Shown here one piece after another: positions 51,778 through 58,528 of a DNA stretch of 64,000 nt. The notes below the pieces were generated by a model that was not told the DNA's origin, made no database searches, and was given only the letters and a program-made list of their open reading frames with translations. Source of the DNA: Taklimakanibacter albus (lineage in GTDB: Bacteria; Pseudomonadota; Alphaproteobacteria; Rhizobiales; Aestuariivirgaceae); contig NZ_JAENHL010000008.1 of assembly GCF_016595235.1 (NCBI RefSeq), forward strand, positions 228,282-292,281, in the 5' to 3' direction. Both the position numbers and the translations under genes were made by a program. The first letter of the stretch is position 1; the number at the start of each line of letters is the position of its first letter.

Positions 51778-52544
51778 AGCAGCCGCAATCCTCCCGCTTG
51801 TTCCATCTGGTCCTCGAGGGTCAGGATACGGTCATAGGCGCCATCGGCAAGCACCGAATGGCCCGTGAGCAACAAAGCCTCGCGCGCGGGGGCAAGCACC
51901 GGATCGGCGAAGGCCTTGTCCAGCGCCAGGCGCAAGGGCGCAGGATCGCGGCCGGGCGCGGTTACAAAAGGAAGGCCCGGTACCTTCGGCGAACGCGCGA
52001 TCTCGATCAGGCCATCGAGATAATCGGGGCGATAGCGCCGCGCCAGCGCCACACAGACGGAATCGATCGAGCAGAGGTCGGCCTTGCCATCGCGTACCGC
52101 GATCATCGATTTGACATGGCCGCCACTTTCGAGAACCGAGGAAAAAAAGTCGCCGTCTTTCGCAAAGGGCGTGAAGACGAGCTTCAATGCCAGCATGCCC
52201 GACATGGAATCAGGATTGTTCACCGCCGCGCGGCTGCCTCTGAATTCGGCCAGCGGGCGGTTCTCGCGCGCGAAGACGAAGCTGCAATAATCGGCACCCT
52301 CGCAGCCATCGGCGCTGTAATGCGGAGTCGCCAGATAAGCAAAACGGCCGCGGAATTCATGGGTAAAGGGGTAGCCGCAGGTCTGGCTGAAAAACAGATC
52401 GCCTCTGCGCCAGCCGGCGAAATAATCGGGATCATGGTCGAGCCGCGCGCCGTCCTTGCCCATATGCCTGAGGATACCGCCACCCCATTCATCGGTGGCC
52501 TCACGGACCTCGGGCCAGTCATACATGGGCAGCGATATCGTCAT
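51774..52544 (-). CDS. PhnD-like substrate-binding-fold protein without signal peptide
   Basis: A 256-residue protein of the phosphate/phosphonate-binding (PhnD) fold: FAGWRRGDLFFSQTCGYPF near residues 42-60, VNNPDSMSGMLALK near 107-120, SGGHVKSMIAVRDGKADLCSIDSV (in part) near 141-165. In contrast to normal members there is no signal peptide and no permease or ATPase gene nearby, so it is probably cytoplasmic and may be a ligand sensor or an orphan enzyme-like protein. It overlaps the upstream XRE regulator and the downstream GST gene by four bases each. Confidence 0.8.
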   Translation of the reverse strand: MTISLPMYDWPEVREATDEWGGGILRHMGKDGARLDHDPDYFAGWRRGDLFFSQTCGYPFTHEFRGRFAYLATPHYSADGCEGADYCSFVFARENRPLAEFRGSRAAVNNPDSMSGMLALKLVFTPFAKDGDFFSSVLESGGHVKSMIAVRDGKADLCSIDSVCVALARRYRPDYLDGLIEIARSPKVPGLPFVTAPGRDPAPLRLALDKAFADPVLAPAREALLLTGHSVLADGAYDRILTLEDQMEQAGGLRLL

Positions 52545-53386
52545 TGGACGTCCTTCATCAAAGAGCGAATGTAGTTGCCGGTTTCATTGGGCTGGATGCG
52601 GGCATGGCGGATGAGATTGTCGAAGTGCCGCGACAGCTCGCGGATATGCTCGGTCGAGGTGAAGACGAAATACATGTCGCCGACATAAAGCGCGGCGCGC
52701 ATCGGACCGAACACCGTATAGGGAACCGAAAAGCGTTCGCGATTGTCGAACAGGAACCAGCGATAGGCGGGATAAAGCTCCTCGACGAGGCCGGCTGCCT
52801 GCTCGAGCTGGGCCAGACGTTCGGCGGCCTCGAGGCCGCGCCAGATGCCCTCGCCACGCGCAAAGCCTTCGAGCCCTTGCAGCGGCGAGCAGACTTCGAT
52901 CTCATGCTCGGTGCGCTTGGCATGCATGATGCGGGCCCTGGCGATGCCGGCCCAGGCTTTGGCGGCAGTCGCTTCGAGCCGCCCGGTCTCATGGGCGATC
53001 ACCGCCTCGGTCTTTACCTGGTCGGGCAAGGTCGCCGGCACGTAGCGGACCTTGAAGCCGCGGGCTTCCTCATGCCAGGCCAACAGACGCTCGTCGGCGG
53101 GGCTGCCGGCATCAGGCTCGATCGCCATCTGCGAGACAATGTCGGCCGCCACCTGATCCTGCTGGGAAAGACCCAGAAGCCAGTCGATCGACACGGTGTG
53201 GCGGGCCGCGATGCGGGCGATCGTCTCGGTTCGCGGCAATCTTACGTTGACGTCAGAAAGAAGTTGCGACAGCGTCGAACGGTCGAGCCCGGCGCGCGCC
53301 GCGAATTGCGCCCGCGACAGGCCTGATCGCTCGATCAGCGCCAAAAGCCGCTGGCGGAAGATGTCCGACGTGTCCCGCTTCAGCAT
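52541..53386 (-). CDS. XRE-family regulator with a large C-terminal sensor domain
   Basis: A 281-residue protein: a helix-turn-helix of the XRE type at residues 14-70 (SRAQFAARAGLDRSTLSQLLSDVN), then about 200 residues of unknown fold rich in aromatic residues (FKVRYVPATLPD, AYRWFLFDNRERFSVPYTVFGPM in part, YVGDMYFVFTSTEHIREL). The C-terminal part may sense a ligand. It overlaps the binding-protein gene by four bases, so regulator, binding protein and GST form a coupled operon. A perfect palindrome ATTATGCGCATAAT lies 49 bases upstream of its start. Confidence 0.88.
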   Translation of the reverse strand: MLKRDTSDIFRQRLLALIERSGLSRAQFAARAGLDRSTLSQLLSDVNVRLPRTETIARIAARHTVSIDWLLGLSQQDQVAADIVSQMAIEPDAGSPADERLLAWHEEARGFKVRYVPATLPDQVKTEAVIAHETGRLEATAAKAWAGIARARIMHAKRTEHEIEVCSPLQGLEGFARGEGIWRGLEAAERLAQLEQAAGLVEELYPAYRWFLFDNRERFSVPYTVFGPMRAALYVGDMYFVFTSTEHIRELSRHFDNLIRHARIQPNETGNYIRSLMKDVQ

Positions 53387-53434
53387 TGTTTACAATCGTC
53401 ACCAATTGACGTGGATGCGTATCAGAATAAACAG

Positions 53435-53448
53435 ATTATGCGCATAAT
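53435..53448. promoter_or_regulatory. Palindrome ATTATGCGCATAAT in the regulator/desaturase gap
   Basis: A perfect 14-base palindrome in the 103-base gap between the XRE regulator (start 53386) and the divergent desaturase (start 53490). It is the best candidate operator for the XRE protein and could control both directions. Confidence 0.65.
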
Positions 53449-53489
53449 AGCATGGTGGGTAAAGGCCGATGCGCCTATAAAATTGAAAC

Positions 53490-54407
53490 ATGTTGCCGCC
53501 CCGCGAAATCGAGACCGCCAAGCCGCTCAATATAGAGTGGCCGACGGTCACCCTGATCGCCCTCATGTATGGCCTGCTCGCCCTCCTGATGTGGTTCTTC
53601 CATGCACTACCCTGGTGGGTGGTGGTGCCGGCCGCGGCCTATCTGGTGGCGCTGCACGGCTCGCTCCAGCATGAGGCGCTGCATGGCCACCCGACCCGCA
53701 ACCGCCTGGTCAATGAGCTCCTGGTGGCGATCAGCCCGAGCCTCTGGTTCCCCTATCGGCGCTACCGCAAGCTGCATCTCACCCATCACAATGATGAGCA
53801 TCTGACCGACCCGCAGCTCGATCCCGAATCCTATTATCTGCTGCCCGATCACTGGGTGCGGCTGCCGGCGCCGATGAAGCAGCTCTACACGATCAACAAC
53901 ACACTCGCCGGCCGCATGATCCTGGGGCCGATCATCGCTGCGGTCCGTTTCTGGTCCTCGGAACTCGTCGCCCTTCTCAAGGGGGACCGAGAAATCCTCA
54001 ATGCCTGGCTGCTCCATATCCCGGCGGCGGCCGTCACCCTCGTCTATGCGCTCTGGGTGTGCGGCATTCCCTTCTGGCAATATGTCCTGCTCTTCGTCTA
54101 TCCAGGCATCGCGCTCATGCTGGTGCGTTCCTTCTGCGAGCATCAGGCGGCGGAAAACGAGGGCGAACGCACCATCATCGTCGAGGCCTCGCCCTTCTGG
54201 TCGCTTTTGTTCCTCAACAACAACCTGCATGTCGCCCATCACACGCGGCCGCGGCTGCCCTGGTACGAGCTTCCCGCTTATTACCGCGCCGAGCGCGACG
54301 CGCTCGTCGCCAAAAACAACGGCTATCGCATGAACGGCTATGGCGAGATCTTCCGGCGCTACTTCCTAAGACCTAAGGAACCGGTCGCCCACCCACTCAT
54401 CAAATGA
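53490..54407 (+). CDS. Membrane fatty acid desaturase family protein
   Basis: A 305-residue integral membrane di-iron enzyme with three histidine boxes: HEALH near residue 62, HLTHHND near 93, and HVAHH near 250. Several hydrophobic segments alternate with these. Desaturation or hydroxylation of an acyl chain or a related lipid is expected; hydroxylases and carotene oxygenases of this fold are alternatives. It is divergent from the XRE regulator and followed after 31 bases by an FAD-dependent oxidoreductase, so they are probably co-transcribed. Confidence 0.9.
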   Translation: MLPPREIETAKPLNIEWPTVTLIALMYGLLALLMWFFHALPWWVVVPAAAYLVALHGSLQHEALHGHPTRNRLVNELLVAISPSLWFPYRRYRKLHLTHHNDEHLTDPQLDPESYYLLPDHWVRLPAPMKQLYTINNTLAGRMILGPIIAAVRFWSSELVALLKGDREILNAWLLHIPAAAVTLVYALWVCGIPFWQYVLLFVYPGIALMLVRSFCEHQAAENEGERTIIVEASPFWSLLFLNNNLHVAHHTRPRLPWYELPAYYRAERDALVAKNNGYRMNGYGEIFRRYFLRPKEPVAHPLIK

Positions 54408-54438
54408 ACAATCAATCAGTCTACGGAGAAAACAGCCC

Positions 54439-55788
54439 ATGACCACCGCGCATCTACCGAAATCAGCCGCCTATGTCGTCGTCGGCATGGGCATGCATGG
54501 CATGTCGACGGCCTGGCATCTCGCCATGGAGCTCGAGCGCTCCGGCAAGGGCAAAGGCTCGGACGTCATTCTCATCGACAAGGCCGGTCCCGGGGCCGGC
54601 GCCACCGGCATCGCCTGCGGCTGCGTACGCAATCTCTACATGACTTCGCCGATCCACAATATCCTGCGCCATTCGGTCGATGTGTGGGAATCGGACCCGG
54701 TCAATTTCGGCTTCCAGCAAGTGGGCTATGTCTCGGTCGGCGAAGGCAACCAGCAGGCCGATTACGAGAAGATGCATAAGAGCCAGAACGCCGCCGGCTA
54801 CAAGTCCGACATGTATGTCGGCAAGGAGGCGAAGAGCTTCCTCAAGAAGATCTGGCCGGACTTCAATGTCGACAAGGCCGATGTCGTGCTGCACGAGATC
54901 CCGTCGGGTTATGCCGGCACCCACACGGCGGTGCGCGCCCTCAAGGAGAAATGCGACCAGTGGGGCGTGCGCTCCTTCACCGGCATCTCGGTCGAAGGCT
55001 ATGACATGCAGAACGGCCGCATCACCGGCGTCCTCACCTCGGAAGGCACGATCAAGGCCGATGCGGTGGTGATCTGCGCCGGCGCCTGGATCACCAAGCA
55101 CTGGGATTGGTTGGGGCTGCCCAACAAGCTCGACATGCGCTATCCCGACGGCGGCGTCGTCAAGGACGCCGACATGTGGACCTACTGGCGCCTGCTCGAA
55201 GGCGAAGTGCTGCTCAAAGACGGCCACAAGTACCGCACCGGCGACGACAAGGATCCCCCGGTTCTCCATGTCGAGCTGATGAACACGCCGGTCATCACCG
55301 AGAACGGCCACAAATTCCCGGATCAGCACTTCTATATGTATGTGCGTTATGCGGCTGAGCGCGCCGGCGCGCCCGGCGTCCAGGGCGGCACCATCCCGAT
55401 CAAGATGGGCCCCAAGGCGGTGCTCGAGCCCTATGGCCACGCCAACGACCTCTATCAGGCCGATGCGTGGTTCAAGGACTACTACATGGCGACGCTCGCC
55501 TATCTGTTCGACCAGTTCAAGAACTATGGCAGCCAGTTCAAACAGCGCCGCAATGGCGGCATCGGCGCCTTCACGCCGGACTCGGTGCCGATCTTCGACT
55601 GGGTCGCCGAGAACGGCTACATGATCGCCGACTCGAACCACGGCTATAAGATGATCGGCGTCGGCAAGCTCGTCGCCCGCCACCTGGTATCGGGCACCCC
55701 GGTGCCTGAGCTGTCGCCCTTCGCTTTCACCCGTTTCGCCCAGGGCAAGACCTTCGGCGACCGCAATTCCAATTGTCCCTGGGTGTAA
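54439..55788 (+). CDS. FAD-dependent oxidoreductase, sarcosine oxidase beta-like
   Basis: A 449-residue DAO-family flavoprotein with the dinucleotide-binding start VVVGMGMHGMSTAWHLA near residues 14-30, the GPGAGATGIACGCVRN segment near 50-65 and the C-terminal MIADSNHGYKMIGVGKLVARHL near 395-416. It is related to the beta subunit of sarcosine oxidase and similar demethylases or amino-acid oxidases; the exact substrate is unknown. No other sarcosine oxidase subunits are seen, so it may work alone. It has no signal peptide. GGAGAAAA precedes the ATG. Confidence 0.88.
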   Translation: MTTAHLPKSAAYVVVGMGMHGMSTAWHLAMELERSGKGKGSDVILIDKAGPGAGATGIACGCVRNLYMTSPIHNILRHSVDVWESDPVNFGFQQVGYVSVGEGNQQADYEKMHKSQNAAGYKSDMYVGKEAKSFLKKIWPDFNVDKADVVLHEIPSGYAGTHTAVRALKEKCDQWGVRSFTGISVEGYDMQNGRITGVLTSEGTIKADAVVICAGAWITKHWDWLGLPNKLDMRYPDGGVVKDADMWTYWRLLEGEVLLKDGHKYRTGDDKDPPVLHVELMNTPVITENGHKFPDQHFYMYVRYAAERAGAPGVQGGTIPIKMGPKAVLEPYGHANDLYQADAWFKDYYMATLAYLFDQFKNYGSQFKQRRNGGIGAFTPDSVPIFDWVAENGYMIADSNHGYKMIGVGKLVARHLVSGTPVPELSPFAFTRFAQGKTFGDRNSNCPWV

Positions 55789-55831
55789 GCCCCGGATTAA
55801 ATCGCAGTAAACTGTTACAGCAGGATAGGGA

Positions 55832-55880
55832 GCGCGTGACCCGGAAAAGTGGCTACCGGTTTTCCGCCCCGGTCACGCGC
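55832..55880. repeat. REP-like palindrome copy d
   Basis: Outer arms GCGCGTGACC / GGTCACGCGC are perfect (10 bp); inner GGAAAA and TTTTCC pair. It is the most diverged copy of the family (arms GCGTGACC instead of GCATGATC). Confidence 0.7.
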
Positions 55881-55895
55881 CACATCTAAAATGTC

Positions 55896-55943
55896 GATCA
55901 CGTTCGTCACTTCAGGCCATTTAGGCCTGAAGTGACCGTGATC
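55896..55943. other. Long near-perfect hairpin
   Basis: GATCACG + TTC bulge + GTCACTTCAGGCC, loop ATTTA, GGCCTGAAGTGAC + CGTGATC: 20 paired bases with only a three-base bulge. A run TTTTTTT occurs about 17 bases downstream. It may end the oxidoreductase transcript, or be a protein-binding site. Confidence 0.75.
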
Positions 55944-56176
55944 TATCCCCTATCTTGCTGTTTTTTTGCCTGATTTCCCTGCTTTTTGCGCTCCGGGGTC
56001 CACAACGCGGGACCGGTCCCTGACCGGTCTCCACAGGAGGAGGGGGCGAATTCAACCCGCCAAATGGGCGTTTTTTAGCGTGTGCAGCGCAAAAACCCAT
56101 GAAAATAAGGGTTTTCACGAATCAACGCATGCGCTAGGGCTCGATTCACTGAATTCAGCAAGCAAGGAGCAGATAC

Positions 56177-56476
56177 ATGGCTGATGATAAAGTGAAAGTG
56201 GTGACGATTCCTCTGTCGAAAGTGGCAGCGGAACTTGCCGAGAAGCACGAGATGTCGAAGAAGGCCTCCACGGAGTTCCTCGGCGCTTTCGTCGACCTCG
56301 TCGTCAAGCACCTCAAGAAGGGTAACAAGGTCCGCGTGACCGGCCTCGGCATCCTGCAGGTTCGTAAGCGTCCGGCGCGCATGGGCCGCAACCCCGCCAC
56401 TGGCGAAGCCATCAAGATCAAGGCTTCGAAGAAGGTTGCCTTCCGCGCTGCCAAGGAGCTGAAGGAAGCCATCTAA
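56177..56476 (+). CDS. HU-family histone-like DNA-binding protein
   Basis: A 99-residue HU/IHF-fold protein: N-terminal helices (LSKVAAELAEKHEMSKKASTEF in part), the VDLVVKHLKKGNKVRVTGLGILQVRKR segment (in part) and the DNA-binding arm RMGRNPATGEAIKIKASKK, ending in AFRAAKELKEAI. Cationic residues dominate. It is a nucleoid protein. It is longer at the N-terminus than E. coli HU by about 8 residues. A strong intrinsic terminator follows the stop. Confidence 0.95.
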   Translation: MADDKVKVVTIPLSKVAAELAEKHEMSKKASTEFLGAFVDLVVKHLKKGNKVRVTGLGILQVRKRPARMGRNPATGEAIKIKASKKVAFRAAKELKEAI

Positions 56477-56497
56477 GCTTCCGGCAGTCTGATTTCG

Positions 56498-56535
56498 AAA
56501 CGGCCCCGTTCACGCGGGGCCGTTTTCGTTTTTAG
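56498..56535 (+). terminator. Rho-independent terminator after HU
   Basis: An 11-bp stem (AAACGGCCCCG / CGGGGCCGTTT), loop TTCACG, followed by TCGTTTTTAG. It starts 22 bases after the HU stop. Confidence 0.92.
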
Positions 56536-56623
56536 GCTGTCGAGCGTCGCTTATGCTTGCTTAGCTTGTTTGATTGCTCTTATGATCCTCGCCAACAAAA
56601 AACAAAAATTGGCAAGGTGAGGG

Positions 56624-57556
56624 ATGCTGTTACTGGCTGGCCGACGCCTCGCGTCGATGCTCCTGATCATGATCGTGATTTCGATACTGCTGTTCCTTGC
56701 CTTCGAAGGGGACAAGCTGGCCCTCGCCGGACGGGTGCTCGGCCAGTACACGACAATGGAAGGCAAACTCCACTGGATCGAAGAGAACGGCTACAACCGG
56801 CCGCTCGTGGTGCGCTACATCAGCTGGCTCTATGGCTTCTTCACCGGCGACTGGAAAATCTCCGCGCAATATAATCGGCCGGTGCTGGAGTTCCTGGCCC
56901 CGCGCCTCGCCAATACGGCGATCCTCGGTCTCTGCGTCTTCATCATCACGGCGGTCATCTCGCTGATCCTCGGCGTGCTTGCCGGCGTCAATGAAGGCGG
57001 ACTGCGCGACCGCGTCATCTCGGTCATCTCGGTCATCACGACGTCCTTTCCGGAATTCGCCTCGGGCACCTTCCTCGTTGCCATCTTCGTGTTCTGGCTA
57101 GATTGGCTGCCGGGCTCCTCGTCCTTCACCAACGGCTTCAGCGTGAAAGAGCTCGTGCTGCCGGTCACCGTCCTGGTGATCTTCAATTTCGGTTACTATA
57201 CCCGCATGACGCGGGCCTCGATGGCCGAGGTCATGACCTCGCAATATGTGCGGACCGCAATCCTCAAGGGTCTTCCGCCCCGGAGCGTCGTCGTCAAGCA
57301 TGCGTTGCGCAATGCGCTGATCGCGCCCTTCACGGTCATGATCCTGCAGCTCAACTATCTCCTGTCCGGCATTGTCGTGACCGAGGTGTTCTTCGCCTAT
57401 GACGGGTTCGCCAAGGCGATGTACGACGCCGCCCTCTTCGGCGACACATATGTCGTCTCTGCTTGCGCCATGGTCGCGGTGTTCGTGGCAGTCCTGTCGC
57501 AGTTCATCTCGGATGTGGGCTACACCTATCTCAATCCGCGCATTCGTTTCGCATAA
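56624..57556 (+). CDS. ABC transporter permease, DppB-type
   Basis: A 310-residue inner-membrane permease with about six segments and the BPD_transp signature in the cytoplasmic loop (VRTAILKGLPPRSVVVKHALRNALIAPFTVM, in part near 205-235). The N-terminal large periplasmic loop (about residues 30-95) is typical of oligopeptide/dipeptide DppB permeases. It is the first gene of the importer; the second permease follows after six bases. The HU terminator precedes it, so it has its own promoter. Confidence 0.93.
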   Translation: MLLLAGRRLASMLLIMIVISILLFLAFEGDKLALAGRVLGQYTTMEGKLHWIEENGYNRPLVVRYISWLYGFFTGDWKISAQYNRPVLEFLAPRLANTAILGLCVFIITAVISLILGVLAGVNEGGLRDRVISVISVITTSFPEFASGTFLVAIFVFWLDWLPGSSSFTNGFSVKELVLPVTVLVIFNFGYYTRMTRASMAEVMTSQYVRTAILKGLPPRSVVVKHALRNALIAPFTVMILQLNYLLSGIVVTEVFFAYDGFAKAMYDAALFGDTYVVSACAMVAVFVAVLSQFISDVGYTYLNPRIRFA

Positions 57557-57562
57557 GGACAG

Positions 57563-58522
57563 ATGCCCATGACCGTGACGTCCGTGCCAGCGACCGAGAT
57601 GCCCAAGCGTCGGCCACTCCTTCTGCGCATCCTGAAATCGATCACGCTGCTGCGCGAATCCTATGTCGGCATGTTCGGCGCCGTCCTGGTGCTGTTCTGG
57701 CTCGTCATGGCAGTCGGTGCCGACCTCTTTCCGCTGCGCGATCCTCTGGCGCAATCGGCGCCCGATCTCCTGAAGCCGGCTTTGTCGTTGGCGCCCGACG
57801 GCACTACCTATTGGCTCGGCACGGACGACAAGGGGCGCGATATCCTCTCGCGCCTCATCTTTGGCTCGCGGCTCGTGCTGTTCTGGTCGGTCCTCGCGAC
57901 CGTCGTCGCTTATGCGGTCGGCATGCTGCTGGGTGTGATGGCGGGCTATCGCGGCGGCTGGTGGGACGAGGTCATTTCCTTCATCGGCAATGTGTTCCTG
58001 TCTTTCCCGCCGATGGTGCTGTTCCTCGTCATTCTCACCAATTTCGGACCGACCTCCAGCATGGGGCAATATATCGGCAGCCTGGGCGTCGGCAGCACCG
58101 TGGTATCGGGCGTCATCATTATCGTCGCCATCACCTTCGGCACCGCCCCGCAAGTGGCCCGCATCGTGCGCGGCCTGGTGCTCGACCTGAAGACACGCGA
58201 CTATATCGCCGCCGCCGAAGTGCGCGGCGAAAGCCCTCTTTATATCATGCTGGTCGAACTCCTTCCCAATGCGCGCGGGCCCCTGATCGTCGATGCCTGC
58301 CTGCGGCTCGGTTATGTCATCATCGCCATCGCGGTGCTCGGCTTCCTGAGCCTCGGCCTGCCGCCGCCCGAGCCCGACTGGGGCAAGATGATCGCCGAGG
58401 TGCGCGGTTTCGGCGCCATGGCGAGCAATGCGATGATCTGGCCGGCCATGGCCATCTCATCCCTGGTGCTCGGCCTCAATCTCCTGGCCGACGCCTTGCG
58501 CGAAATCTCACTGCGTGACTGA
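57563..58522 (+). CDS. ABC transporter permease, DppC-type
   Basis: A 319-residue inner-membrane permease with one N-terminal segment near residues 40-60 and about five more. The EAA-like loop is VRGLVLDLKTRDYIAAAEVRGESPLYIMLVELLPNA (in part near 200-235), and GTDDKGRDILSRLIFGSR near 90-107 is the DppC hallmark. It pairs with the DppB-type permease. The fused ATPase gene follows after six bases. Confidence 0.93.
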   Translation: MPMTVTSVPATEMPKRRPLLLRILKSITLLRESYVGMFGAVLVLFWLVMAVGADLFPLRDPLAQSAPDLLKPALSLAPDGTTYWLGTDDKGRDILSRLIFGSRLVLFWSVLATVVAYAVGMLLGVMAGYRGGWWDEVISFIGNVFLSFPPMVLFLVILTNFGPTSSMGQYIGSLGVGSTVVSGVIIIVAITFGTAPQVARIVRGLVLDLKTRDYIAAAEVRGESPLYIMLVELLPNARGPLIVDACLRLGYVIIAIAVLGFLSLGLPPPEPDWGKMIAEVRGFGAMASNAMIWPAMAISSLVLGLNLLADALREISLRD

Positions 58523-58528
58523 GGGAAG

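Larger units (their letters stand above)
55789..56176. other. 388-base gap before HU with several inverted repeats
   Basis: No gene is seen. It contains a REP-like element (55832-55880), a long hairpin (55896-55943), a 12-base palindrome GGGACCGGTCCC (56009-56020) with GACCGGTC repeated at 56022-56029, and an AAAACCC/GGGTTTT hairpin (56092-56115). The last 60 bases contain the HU promoter and GCAAGGAG ribosome-binding site. Confidence 0.75.
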
